DNA of 64,000 nt from Paraburkholderia sp. LEh10. GTDB taxonomy: Bacteria; Pseudomonadota; Gammaproteobacteria; Burkholderiales; Burkholderiaceae. The first letter of the stretch is position 1. Each line of letters opens with the position of its first letter. A program made the position numbers and the translations under genes. Shown piece by piece: positions 52,933-61,916 of the stretch. Below the pieces are notes generated by a model. It made no database searches. It saw nothing but the letters and a program-made list of their open reading frames with translations, and had not been told where the DNA came from. The stretch is from positions 1 through 64,000 of the forward strand of contig NZ_JAGIPX010000009.1 of NCBI RefSeq assembly GCF_017814945.1, given 5' to 3'.

Positions 52933-54201
52933 ATGGCCAAAAAACCTCCCGCGCACACGGCAGCGCAGCCATCCGCGCAGGCGTCCCGCGCATCCGCGCC
53001 CGCCCGCGAAGCGCACGAAGCATCGGCACACCCGGCGATCGATGCCCAGGTCGTGCTCGTGCTGCAAGGCGGCGGTGCGCTCGGCGCGTACCAAGCCGGT
53101 GTGTTCGAAGCGCTGCACGACGCCGGCATCGAGCCCGACTGGGTGATCGGCACGTCGATCGGCGCGATCAACGGCGCGGTCATCGCGGGCAACCGTCCCG
53201 AGGACCGGATGCAGCGGCTGCACGCATTCTGGGACCGCGTGACGTGGCAGGCCAATCAGACGCCGGACTGGCTGGCGGCGTGCGCGCCCGCGTGCGCCGC
53301 GCTGGGAATCCCCAACTGGTGGGCGGCCGCGTGGGCGGCATGGATGCCCGGCTACGAGCCGTGGCTGCGCAATCTGTCGATCATGTCGCAAGGCATACCG
53401 ACGTTCTTCACCCCGCGCGCGGGCGCGTGGCTCGGCGCGCATGTGCCCGTCGGCATCGAGCAGGCGGCGTTCTATCACACCGAGCCGTTGCGCGAGACGC
53501 TCACGGCATTGATCGACTTCGACTACCTGAACCGCAAGCAGACGCGGCTGACGGTCGGCACGGTCGGCGTGGGCAGTGGACAGATGCGCTACTTCACCAA
53601 CCGCGACCAACCGCTCGACGTGCAGCACGTAATGGCATCGGCGGCGTTTCCGCCGGGCTTTCCGTCCGTGCGCATCGACGGCGAAGCGTACTGGGATGGC
53701 GGCATCTATTCGAATACGCCGCTCGAAGCGGTGCTCGACGACCGGCCGCGGCACAGCTCCGTGATCTTCACCGTGCAGTTGTGGCCCGCGCATGGCGCCG
53801 AGCCCGCGTCGATCCGCGAGGCGATGAGCCGGCAGCGCGACATCCAGTATTCGAGCCGCGCGGAAAGCCATCTCGAACGTCAGCGGCAGATCCATCGGCT
53901 GCGCCACGTGATCCGTGAACTCGGCACGCATCTGCCCGAGGACGAACGCGAGTCGGCGGCCGTCAAGGAACTGCTCAACTGGGGCTGCGGAACGACGATG
54001 CAGGTGATCGAGCTCGACGCGCCGAGTTTCGACCGCGACGAGCTGCACAAGGATATCGATTTTTCGGCGGACGGCATCAGGCGGCGCTGGCAGGCAGGCT
54101 ACGCGGACGCGCAGCGGATGATCGCGCGCGCGCCCTGGCGCGAGGAGCCGGACCCGATGGAAGGCATCGCGATTCACCGTTCGGACCCGGAAGCGGCGTG
54201 A
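52933..54201 (+). CDS. Patatin-like phospholipase (with DUF3734 C-terminus)
   Basis: A 422-aa protein with a patatin hydrolase domain at about 40-275. The oxyanion GGGALGAYQAGV, nucleophile Ser in GTSIGAINGA and Asp in WDGGIYSNTP form the catalytic dyad. The C-terminal 120 residues (RQRDIQYSSRAESHLERQRQ, then FDRDELHKDIDFS) fit DUF3734, seen in PHB-granule and lipid-associated patatins. The first 35 residues are Ala/Pro-rich and probably disordered. No signal peptide. Confidence 0.92.
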   Translation: MAKKPPAHTAAQPSAQASRASAPAREAHEASAHPAIDAQVVLVLQGGGALGAYQAGVFEALHDAGIEPDWVIGTSIGAINGAVIAGNRPEDRMQRLHAFWDRVTWQANQTPDWLAACAPACAALGIPNWWAAAWAAWMPGYEPWLRNLSIMSQGIPTFFTPRAGAWLGAHVPVGIEQAAFYHTEPLRETLTALIDFDYLNRKQTRLTVGTVGVGSGQMRYFTNRDQPLDVQHVMASAAFPPGFPSVRIDGEAYWDGGIYSNTPLEAVLDDRPRHSSVIFTVQLWPAHGAEPASIREAMSRQRDIQYSSRAESHLERQRQIHRLRHVIRELGTHLPEDERESAAVKELLNWGCGTTMQVIELDAPSFDRDELHKDIDFSADGIRRRWQAGYADAQRMIARAPWREEPDPMEGIAIHRSDPEAA

Positions 54202-54370
54202 CGCCGTCATCGATGTGCGCTCAGGCAGCCGCCGTGAAAGATGGCGACATACCTGAGAGATTGCGCGGACGAACAGGCATGTTGTACCTTGGCTGAAGGT
54301 TCTTCACGTTCGGCGGCGTCGATGCGGCGCATCGGAACGGTCGGCAGCAATGGCCAACGGAACGGCTGAA

Positions 54371-54844
54371 ATGACTCATCCCAATGCAGCATTGATCGAG
54401 CGATTTTACGAAGCCTTTCAACGGCGCGATGTCGATGCGATGGCGGCCTGCTACGCGCCCGACGTGACCTTTACCGATCCCGTCTTCGTCGAGCTGCACG
54501 GCGACGAAGTGCGCGACATGTGGCGCATGCTCGTGTCGCGCGCGCAGGAGTTCACGCTCGCCTTCAGCCATGTCACGGCGAACGATGTCGGCGGCAGTGC
54601 GCATTGGGTCGCGAGTTACGTGTTCAGTCAAACGGGCAGGACGGTCGTCAATCCGATCGACGCGCGTTTCATGTTTCGCGACGGCCTGATCGTCGCGCAT
54701 CACGATCGCTTCGACCTCTGGCGTTGGGCCAGCCAGGCGCTGGGCGCGAAGGGCGCGCTGCTCGGCTGGACCCCCTTTGTGCAGAACGCGATTCGCGAGC
54801 AGGCGAAGCTCGGTCTCGCCGCGTGGCGCGCGAAATCAGCTTGA
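54371..54844 (+). CDS. NTF2-like (SnoaL-type) protein
   Basis: A 157-aa cone-fold protein: NAALIERFYEAFQRRDVDAM, then YAPDVTFTDPVFVELHGDEV and HHDRFDLWRWASQALG. NTF2-like proteins serve as small enzymes or binding pockets; no catalytic residues point to one reaction. The start at 54371 follows GGAACGG. Confidence 0.88.
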   Translation: MTHPNAALIERFYEAFQRRDVDAMAACYAPDVTFTDPVFVELHGDEVRDMWRMLVSRAQEFTLAFSHVTANDVGGSAHWVASYVFSQTGRTVVNPIDARFMFRDGLIVAHHDRFDLWRWASQALGAKGALLGWTPFVQNAIREQAKLGLAAWRAKSA

Positions 54845-54934
54845 GCATGCTCGTGAAGAGGCCGTGACAGTCAGCGTGCACGGGGCATGCATCGCGCGTT
54901 CGAGCTGCCTGCCGTGTCCCGTTGCAGAGGCACG

Positions 54935-55819
54935 ATGAACAACGAAGCAGTGGGGGTGAATATGCACGTCGTGGATGCTGCATGGCAGGAATGGCTCGCG
55001 ACCAATGTAAGCCGCGGTTGCACGCCGGAATCGATGATCGAGGCGATGGTGCAGGCGGGCTTCGATGCGGCGGCGGCACGCGACATCGTGGGCCGCGCCG
55101 CCGCCGAAGGCGGCGTGCAGGCCGCCGCGATTTCACCCGTCGATGACAGCGCGCGCGCTTACCACTACGATGCCTGTCCCGTCGCCGCAGGCAACCGCGT
55201 GCGCGCGCACGACCGCGACGTGACGGTGCTGATGCGAGTCGAGCGTCCTCAGGTGATCGCGTTCGGCAACGTGCTCTCTGCGGACGAATGCACGGAACTG
55301 ATCGAGCGCGCGCGGCATCGGCTCAAACGCTCGACGACCGTCAATCCCGACAGCGGCCAGGAAGACGTGATCCAGTTGCGCACTAGCGAGGGCTTCTGGT
55401 TTCAGCGATGCGAGGACCCGTTCATCGAGCGGCTGGATCGCCGGATCGCCGCGTTGATGGGCGAGCCGCTCGAACACGGGGAGGGCTTGCAGATCCTGCA
55501 TTACACGGCAGGCGGCGAGTACCGCGCGCACTTCGATTACTTTCCTCCCGGACAGAGCGGCAGCGCGGTGCATACCGCGCGCGGCGGCCAGCGCGTCGCG
55601 ACGCTGATCGTCTATCTGAACGACGTCGAGGGCGGCGGCGAAACGGTCTTTCCCGACGCGGGGCTTGCCGTGATGGCGCGGCAAGGCAGCGCCGTCTACT
55701 TCCGCTACATGAACGGACGCAGACAGCTCGATCCGCTGACCCTGCATGGCGGCGCGCCCGTGACGAGCGGCGACAAATGGATCATGACGAAGTGGATGCG
55801 CGAGCGTCCCTACGTCTAG
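54935..55819 (+). CDS. 2-oxoglutarate/Fe(II) oxygenase (prolyl 4-hydroxylase-like)
   Basis: A 294-aa protein. The C-terminal 200 residues form the double-stranded beta-helix with iron ligands HFD in EYRAHFDYFPPG and His in LTLHGGAPVTSGDKW, and the 2-oxoglutarate Lys in DKWIMTKWMRE. The N-terminal 75 residues contain a helical module (ATNVSRGCTPESMIEAMVQA). It resembles bacterial P4H enzymes that act on proline in proteins. The start may be 54935 (GAGG upstream) or 54962 (GGGGGTG upstream). Confidence 0.9.
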   Translation: MNNEAVGVNMHVVDAAWQEWLATNVSRGCTPESMIEAMVQAGFDAAAARDIVGRAAAEGGVQAAAISPVDDSARAYHYDACPVAAGNRVRAHDRDVTVLMRVERPQVIAFGNVLSADECTELIERARHRLKRSTTVNPDSGQEDVIQLRTSEGFWFQRCEDPFIERLDRRIAALMGEPLEHGEGLQILHYTAGGEYRAHFDYFPPGQSGSAVHTARGGQRVATLIVYLNDVEGGGETVFPDAGLAVMARQGSAVYFRYMNGRRQLDPLTLHGGAPVTSGDKWIMTKWMRERPYV

Positions 55820-55980
55820 CGAGGTCTGCGATGCGAAGCGTTTCACGCTCGCGCGCAAGCAAAGCACTCAGGTACGTTGTGTGCTGGGAGACGGCCAGCG
55901 AGTGTCTCGGGTTCCACGGCATTCGACACGCGAAGGACATTTCGCGATCCAGACAGGAACCGGATATCGGGGGGACGACA

Positions 55981-56190
55981 ATGGATAACTATCAACTCGA
56001 AAGCGAACTGAATCATCTGGAGCGGGTGCTAGCTCATATGGCCGCAGAAAATCGCTTTCCTCTTTCATACTGGCGCGTTCGACTGAACGCGCTGCTCGCG
56101 GCGTCGCTTGTGCCGTCGCAGCGCACGCGCGCCCGCAAGCTCGACGAACTGCTGCACACGCTCGAGACGCGTGCGCCTCAAGTCGGCTGA
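55981..56190 (+). CDS. Small helical hypothetical protein (69 aa)
   Basis: A 69-aa protein, helical and amphipathic (LESELNHLERVLAHMAAENR, then RKLDELLHTLETRA). A strong GGGGGG run precedes the ATG. No domain is named. Confidence 0.65.
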   Translation: MDNYQLESELNHLERVLAHMAAENRFPLSYWRVRLNALLAASLVPSQRTRARKLDELLHTLETRAPQVG

Positions 56191-56295
56191 TGGCGGCGTA
56201 CAGGGCAGCCCGTCAGCCGGGTTGCGGGCACACTGGATGCTGAATTCCCGTCGACTGACGCAACCGTGCGTCGGCATAACCAGACGGAGTCAGCC

Positions 56296-56493
56296 ATGAA
56301 CAAGGACCAGGTGAAGGGCACGGCCGAAAAGGTGAAAGGCAAGGTCAACGAGACCGTTGGCAAGGCCACGGGCAACCGCAGCCAGGAATTGAAGGGTGAC
56401 GTGCAGCAGGGCGCCGGCGAAGTGCGCAAATCCTATGGCGATGCAAAGGAGGACGCAAAGGATATCGATCGCGAAAGCCGCAAGCATCACTAG
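56296..56493 (+). CDS. CsbD family stress protein
   Basis: A 65-aa CsbD protein: KDQVKGTAEKVKGKVNETVG then ELKGDVQQGAGEVRKSYGDA. CsbD-like proteins are general-stress proteins of unknown action. Helical repeat of Lys/Gly/Glu residues is typical. A terminator lies about 97 bases after the stop. Confidence 0.9.
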   Translation: MNKDQVKGTAEKVKGKVNETVGKATGNRSQELKGDVQQGAGEVRKSYGDAKEDAKDIDRESRKHH

Positions 56494-56589
56494 GCGCTTC
56501 GGACGCGGCGGGCCGTGTGCTGCCCGCCGCGTCGCGCGAACAGTAGCCGTCCTGCTACTGGGAGCGTATTGAAGAATGGGCCAGGCCCG

Positions 56590-56618
56590 TGGGCCGCGTT
56601 GCGACGCGGCCCATTTCA
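56590..56618 (+). terminator. Intrinsic terminator of csbD-like gene
   Basis: TGGGCCGCGT and ACGCGGCCCA form a 10-bp stem with loop TGCG, followed by TTTCAT. It probably serves both strands. Confidence 0.8.
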
Positions 56619-56737
56619 TGTTGGCAGCCGCGCTTCGCGATGCCGCATGTTCGTGTGTGCAGATACAAGCGGTGCGTTCGCTCGTCTGCGGTCACTGCCG
56701 CCTTTGCGCGGAGCCTCCCGCGCTCAACCGCCTGCAG

Positions 56738-57169
56738 CTAGTTTGGCGGCGCGTCGCCCGCGCGGCCCAGCGTGCTGTCACCGGGATGCAGGCGGCGCAG
56801 CAGCAGATCCACTTGATCGAGCAAGGTTTCGCGCGCAACGGGCTTGTGCAGTGTGCATTCGCAGTCGACATCGGTCGGAATGTCGGGCGATGCGCTCCAC
56901 AGGATAACGGGCATGCCGCCGAGTTCAGGATCGTTCTTGAGCATGCGGCACACTTCCGCGCCATCCATGTCGGGCATCATCAGGTCCGTGATGACGAGCG
57001 CAGGGTGTACGCGATGCGCGAGTTCGACCCCTTTGCGAGGCTCGAACGCGGTCAACACATGGAAGCCCTCGAGTTCGAGCAGGAGGGCCCATGCGATGAG
57101 AAGATCCGGCTCGTCATCGATGAGCAGGATGGTCGGAAGACGGCTGTCCGAGAGTGCGTTTGATTCCAT
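56738..57169 (-). CDS. Receiver-only response regulator
   Basis: A 143-aa protein that is a single REC domain: TILLIDDEPDLLIAWALLLE, the phospho-Asp in ALVITDLMMPDMDG, ILWSASPDIPT and a late Lys in TLHKPVARETLLDQV. There is no output domain, so it acts through partners or as a phosphate sink. No histidine kinase lies near. The start at 57169 has no clear ribosome-binding site; a TTG at 57220 is the alternative. Confidence 0.87.
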   Translation of the reverse strand: MESNALSDSRLPTILLIDDEPDLLIAWALLLELEGFHVLTAFEPRKGVELAHRVHPALVITDLMMPDMDGAEVCRMLKNDPELGGMPVILWSASPDIPTDVDCECTLHKPVARETLLDQVDLLLRRLHPGDSTLGRAGDAPPN

Positions 57170-57562
57170 GTCTTGAAGGCAGACTTCTTTCGCGCAGCCG
57201 AACGCCTTGCGATTCGACAATCAGACACGCCGTACGCACGACGCGTGCCAATGCGGCAGAAGGGACCGTCGCGGCGCCCGCGCGGCTGCAACGATACCGC
57301 GAACACGTCGCTGATCGTCATGCGGGGCGGGCTTTGCGGCCACCGCGCGCGCATTTCATGCACGCGGGACGCCACATGCGCGCGGCGCGCCGCCCGTGAT
57401 GGGTTTGGGAAAAATCGGCGGCTTCGTTGTAAATTCGTACGCATTGCGTTGCCGCCCGAACTGTCGTGCCGATGTCAGGCACGCGGATTGCTCCTCATGC
57501 ACGCCGCCGCGTTGGCGCTCAGAGCATGCGCCGCGCCCATCACTTCGCCTCAGGAACACACC
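57170..57562. other. Divergent intergenic region between the response regulator and glgX
   Basis: No gene is supported. AT-rich bases near 57410-57445 are the likely glgX promoter area. A frame in phase with glgX runs upstream to 57173 without similarity to the family. Confidence 0.45.
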
Positions 57563-59734
57563 ATGCCAACCGATTCACGCATTGCCGAGGGCTTGCCGTT
57601 CCCGCTCGGCGCGACATGGGACGGAAAGGGCGTCAATTTCGCGCTCTTTTCCGCTCATGCGACAAAGGTCGAGTTGTGTCTCTTCGACGAGAAAGGGAAG
57701 AAGGAACTTGAACGCATCGAGTTGCCCGAATACACGGATGAAGTGTGGCATGTGCATGTAGCGGGGCTGAAGCCGGGCACCGTCTACGGCTATCGCGTGC
57801 ATGGGCCGCATGAGCCCGACGCGGGTCATCGTTTCAACCCGAACAAGCTGCTGCTCGATCCGTACGCGAAGGCGCATGTCGGCTCGTTGCGCTGGGACCC
57901 ATCGCTGTTCGGCTACACACTCGAAACAGAAGACGACCTCACGTTCGACGAGCGCGACAGCGCGCCATTCATGCCGAAGTGCCAGGTCGTCGATCAGACG
58001 TTCAACTGGACGCATCCGACGCGCATCCGTGTGCCGTGGGATCGGACCATCGTCTACGAGACGCACGTGCGCGGCTATACGAAGCGTCATCCGGGCGTGC
58101 CCGAATCGATGCGCGGCACGTTCGACGGCCTCGCGCAACGGGCCGTGATCGATCATATCCGGCGTGTCGGCGTCACGACGATCGAACTGCTGCCGATTCA
58201 TTCGTTCGTCAACGATCAGCATCTGCTCGACAAGGGCCTGACGAATTACTGGGGGTACAACTCGATCGGCTTCTTCGCCGCCGATCCGCGTTACTTCGCA
58301 CGCGGTCCGGGCGCGATCGACGAGTTCAAGGAGATGATCGACCGTCTGCACGATGCCGGGCTCGAAGTGATACTCGACGTCGTCTACAACCATACGGCGG
58401 AAGGCAATGAACGTGGACCGACGCTGTCTTTTCGCGGCATCGACAACGCGTCGTACTACCGGCTGATGCCGGAGCAATGCCGCTATTACATCAACGATAC
58501 GGGCACGGGCAATACGCTGAACCTCGCGCATCCGCGCGTGCTGCAGATGGTCACGGACAGCCTGCGCTACTGGGTGACGGAGATGAACGTCGACGGCTTC
58601 CGTTTCGATCTCGCGACGATACTCGGCCGCGAGCCTTATGGCTTCGACGAAGGCGGCGGGTTTCTCGACAGTTGCCGCCAGGACCCCATCATTTCCAGCG
58701 TGAAGCTGATCGCCGAGCCGTGGGATTGCGGGCCGGGCGGCTATCAGGTGGGCGGCTTCCCGCCCGGCTGGGCCGAATGGAACGACCGCTTTCGCGATAC
58801 GGCGCGCTCGTTCTGGAAAGGCGATGAAGGCTACACCGCCGATCTCGCGACGCGCCTCACCGCGTCGGGCGATTTTTTCAACCGGCGCGGCCGGCGGCCT
58901 TGGGCCAGCGTGAATTTCATCACCGCGCACGACGGCTTCACACTGAACGATCTCGTGTCGTACAACGACCGCCATAACGACGCGAACGGCGAGAACAATC
59001 AGGACGGACATAGCGACAACCGCTCATGGAACTGCGGCGCCGAAGGGCCAACCGACGACCCGGACGTGACCGCGCTGCGCGAGCGGCAGAAGCGCAACCT
59101 GCTCGCGACGCTGCTGTTTTCACAGGGCACGCCGATGGTGCTCGCCGGCGACGAGTTCGGCCGCACGCAGCAGGGCAACAACAATGCGTATTGCCAGGAC
59201 AACGAGATAAGCTGGGTAGACTGGGAAGGCATCGACGACAACGGCCGCGCGCTGATCGGGTTCGTGCGCAAGCTGACGACGCTGCGCCATGCACTGCCCG
59301 TGTTACGGCGCAACCGCTTTCTCACAGGCGAGATGCGCGAGGACATCGGCGTAATGGACGTGAAGTGGCTGAGCCCCGCGGGCGTCGAACTGACCGACGA
59401 GCAATGGAGCGACACCGCGATGCGCTGTTTTGGTCTCGTGATCGACGGACGCGCGCAGGCGAGCGGCATCCGGCGCCCGGCATCGGATGCGACGTTGCTG
59501 CTCGTCGTCAACGCGTATCACGACGTCGTCGACTTCACGCTGCCAGAGATCCCCGGCAGCGATCAATGGAGCTGTATGATCGACACGAATGCACCCGAGC
59601 GGGACGAGTTGCCGGATTTCGAATCGGGCGATGCCTATCAGGTGACGGGGCGTTCGCTGCTGCTGTTCGCGTTGCATGCGAAGGGCGAGACGAAAAGGAT
59701 CTTTCAACGGCTGGAAGAGCGGTTGACGCAATGA
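57563..59734 (+). CDS. glgX: Glycogen debranching enzyme GlgX
   Basis: A 723-aa GH13 isoamylase-type enzyme. The N-terminal CBM48 (about 8-130: PLGATWDGKGVNFALFSAHA) precedes a TIM barrel with EVILDVVYNHTAEG, nucleophile Asp in VDGFRFDLATI, acid Glu in KLIAEPWDCGPGG and the third Asp in FITAHDGFTLNDLVSYNDRH. GlgX removes limit-dextrin branches after glycogen phosphorylase. The start is fixed by the CBM48 opening. The rest of the glg pathway is not in this window. Confidence 0.93.
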   Translation: MPTDSRIAEGLPFPLGATWDGKGVNFALFSAHATKVELCLFDEKGKKELERIELPEYTDEVWHVHVAGLKPGTVYGYRVHGPHEPDAGHRFNPNKLLLDPYAKAHVGSLRWDPSLFGYTLETEDDLTFDERDSAPFMPKCQVVDQTFNWTHPTRIRVPWDRTIVYETHVRGYTKRHPGVPESMRGTFDGLAQRAVIDHIRRVGVTTIELLPIHSFVNDQHLLDKGLTNYWGYNSIGFFAADPRYFARGPGAIDEFKEMIDRLHDAGLEVILDVVYNHTAEGNERGPTLSFRGIDNASYYRLMPEQCRYYINDTGTGNTLNLAHPRVLQMVTDSLRYWVTEMNVDGFRFDLATILGREPYGFDEGGGFLDSCRQDPIISSVKLIAEPWDCGPGGYQVGGFPPGWAEWNDRFRDTARSFWKGDEGYTADLATRLTASGDFFNRRGRRPWASVNFITAHDGFTLNDLVSYNDRHNDANGENNQDGHSDNRSWNCGAEGPTDDPDVTALRERQKRNLLATLLFSQGTPMVLAGDEFGRTQQGNNNAYCQDNEISWVDWEGIDDNGRALIGFVRKLTTLRHALPVLRRNRFLTGEMREDIGVMDVKWLSPAGVELTDEQWSDTAMRCFGLVIDGRAQASGIRRPASDATLLLVVNAYHDVVDFTLPEIPGSDQWSCMIDTNAPERDELPDFESGDAYQVTGRSLLLFALHAKGETKRIFQRLEERLTQ

Positions 59735-59792
59735 TGGGCTTTGAAGCGCAGTGGCGGACCTGAGAGGCAGTAGCACGAGAAAGCAGCAAGAA

Positions 59793-59828
59793 GAAAACGG
59801 ACCGCTTCGCATGAAGCGGTCCGTTTTC
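59793..59828 (+). terminator. Strong intrinsic terminator of glgX
   Basis: AAAACGGACCGCTTC and GAAGCGGTCCGTTTT form a 15-bp stem with tetraloop GCAT; the T-rich 3' arm is followed by CATTTTCA. A-tract and T-tract symmetry makes it work on both strands. Confidence 0.92.
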
Positions 59829-60261
59829 ATTTTCACGGCATTCGCGCGGACATCATTCGAGCAGACGTCATTCAGTCCCGCGCAATAGTTGGCGCGATCC
59901 GCGATGCGGACCATGTCGGCAGGAGGCGAGGGACGGGCTTCGATGCGCAACAAGCGATGTGCCAAACGCGTACACGATGCGCGGCTCACCGCAAGCCCGC
60001 TGCTGCGGGCGCGGCGGCAATGTTCCCGTCTTTACGCAACGCTTTGCGGCTGTGCATGAAGCACTGTAGAGGATGAAATGCGTCAACTTGGTGAACGCGC
60101 ATCCGATCTGCGCATTGCGTTGCTCGATGTAAAACAGGTCGAGAAGGCTTCTACATGGGCGCTTTAAAGCTGGGCTTTCGTGTTGGGTTTTCCGCCGGTT
60201 TCCTTGTGCGGGCATCGGGACGGCGTGGGGCGCGTTGCGCGCCCCGCATGCGACCACGCGT
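59829..60261. other. Intergenic stretch between glgX and the YSC84 gene
   Basis: No gene or RNA is supported. It is downstream of genes on both sides, so it needs no promoter. Confidence 0.45.
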
Positions 60262-60849
60262 TCAGATATCGAGCCGCGAGATCTTCGCGCCTTCGAGCGA
60301 CACGCCCGCCATCAGGCCGGCGTTGGTCAGCACGAATGCCTGGACGGGAGCGGTTGCCGTCGTCGAATCGATGTTGCCGTTCGCGCCCACCTTGATGAGC
60401 GCGACCGTCGCATCGCCGCCGACCGACCAGCCCCGGCTGTTGCGGAAACGGTTCAGCGCGTCCTCTGTCATGAACAGGAAGATCACGCCCTTCGACTGCG
60501 CGCCGATCTGCAGGCCGAACGAGCCCGCCGCCGTGCTGTAGTAGCCCACTGTTTGCCCGCCGACGCGCAACGAGCCCTGACCGTACTGTCCGCCGATCCA
60601 GAAGCCCGCCTGGACGACGGACGGGAACACCAGCACGCCACGCGCTTTGGCGACCAGTTCGCGCGAGCCGTTGACGCTCGTGTACAGGCGCGAGAGCGTC
60701 TCGTCGACGCTCGAATCGATTGCGCGGCGCTTATCCGTATTGCTGGTGGCGGACGTCGAATGCGAAGGCGTCATCGTGCATCCGGTGAGAGCCAGGCCGC
60801 CTGCCGCCAGTGCGGCACCCGAGCTGACTATGAAATTTCTTCTACGCAT
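60262..60849 (-). CDS. YSC84-type lipid-binding lipoprotein
   Basis: A 195-aa lipoprotein with a twin-arginine-like N-terminus (MRRRNFIVSSGAALAAGG) and lipobox LALTGC. The mature domain is YSC84/SYLF: ELVAKARGVLVFPSVVQAGF, then GQTVGYYSTAAGSFGLQIGA and GVIFLFMTEDALNRF. SYLF domains bind phosphoinositides in eukaryotes and membranes in bacteria. The ATG at 60849 is supported by GGGAG. Confidence 0.9.
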   Translation of the reverse strand: MRRRNFIVSSGAALAAGGLALTGCTMTPSHSTSATSNTDKRRAIDSSVDETLSRLYTSVNGSRELVAKARGVLVFPSVVQAGFWIGGQYGQGSLRVGGQTVGYYSTAAGSFGLQIGAQSKGVIFLFMTEDALNRFRNSRGWSVGGDATVALIKVGANGNIDSTTATAPVQAFVLTNAGLMAGVSLEGAKISRLDI

Positions 60850-61074
60850 CGTTTTCTCCCTGTCTATCAACGCAAAGTCCGCCGGCTACCGTTTTCCTGG
60901 TGCCTCGCCGTAGCCCGGCAGGGTCGCGAAACCCTTGAGTGGCAAGGACTGACGAAGTGACAGCATCTCGCGTGCCCGTGGGGCGGACAGACAGTTTCGC
61001 GCTATGCGCGGCGCGACGCCGCGAGTCCCGCAGCGAATGCACGCGCTTACGTGAGAGCGCGACGCGTGTACGAA

Positions 61075-61545
61075 TTACACATTGTCGTCGCGGCCCGGCT
61101 CGCCGGGTATCGCGGTCGCACGCTTTAACAGATCGAGCAGGCGTTGCGGCGTAAGCGGCTTCGCGCTATGGGCGTCGAAGCCCGCTTCCCGCGCCCGGTC
61201 GCGGTCGTGTTGCGACGCGTAGCCCGTGCAGGCGATCAGCAACATTTGCGACGTCGACGCGCCCGCGCGCAAGCGGCGCGCGAGTTCCAGCCCGTCGACG
61301 CCCGGCATCGCGATGTCGAGCACGACGGCAAACGGCTGCCATTCGGATGCGAACTCGCACACGTCCGCGGCGCCGTGCATCGCCCGGCATTCAAAGCCGT
61401 TCGCGAACAGCAGCAGTTGCAATGCATCGGCGGCGTCGGCGTAATCGTCGACGACCAGCACACGGCGGTTATTGGTCATATGCGCGCCGATCGGCCGCCA
61501 CTGCAACTCGTCTTCGCTTTCATGCGGTTTGTTCATTGACGTCAT
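61075..61545 (-). CDS. Receiver-only response regulator (second)
   Basis: A 156-aa single REC domain after a 30-residue polar N-terminus: VLVVDDYADAADALQLLLFA, phospho-Asp in AVVLDIAMPGVDGLELARRL, LIACTGYA and Lys in AHSAKPLTPQRLLDLL. This form is often linked to hybrid kinases or CheB-like systems, none of which lie near. GGGAGG precedes the start. The YSC84 gene lies 225 bases downstream on the same strand. Confidence 0.9.
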   Translation of the reverse strand: MTSMNKPHESEDELQWRPIGAHMTNNRRVLVVDDYADAADALQLLLFANGFECRAMHGAADVCEFASEWQPFAVVLDIAMPGVDGLELARRLRAGASTSQMLLIACTGYASQHDRDRAREAGFDAHSAKPLTPQRLLDLLKRATAIPGEPGRDDNV

Positions 61546-61916
61546 GGTGATCTCCCTCCCCAAGGCAGCGGAGGCAGCAAGGGCCGGACCCGGCGGGCGC
61601 CCGTTTGAATCGGCTTGAATCGGCCTGAATCGGCGGACTGAAACGCATGCGGCGCACGCCGTGCCTGATTAACAATTGCCGCGCAAATAGGGGTTAACCA
61701 GCGAGCCAGGCGCGATTAACGGGTACTAATGGCGTTGGAATAAGCGCAATTGTGTTGTTTATAGGGTGACTATCCGCTTTATTCGCGGGACATAATTCGC
61801 CATTCGGATTTATATTTCGAATGGTGCAAAAAAACGGATTCGATGCATCGTGCCGACAGCATGCGCAATGCGATTGCCGGAATCCGCGACTCCAATAAAG
61901 CAGAGAGCGAGGGACT
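61546..61916. other. Intergenic region with a short tandem repeat
   Basis: No gene. The 10-bp unit TTGAATCGGC occurs three times at 61605-61634 (third copy with C for the first T). The right half is AT-rich and should hold the racemase promoter. Confidence 0.5.
61605..61634. repeat. 10-bp tandem repeat TTGAATCGGC x3
   Basis: Two exact copies and one with a single substitution, head to tail, 60 bases upstream of the response regulator start. Confidence 0.8.
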
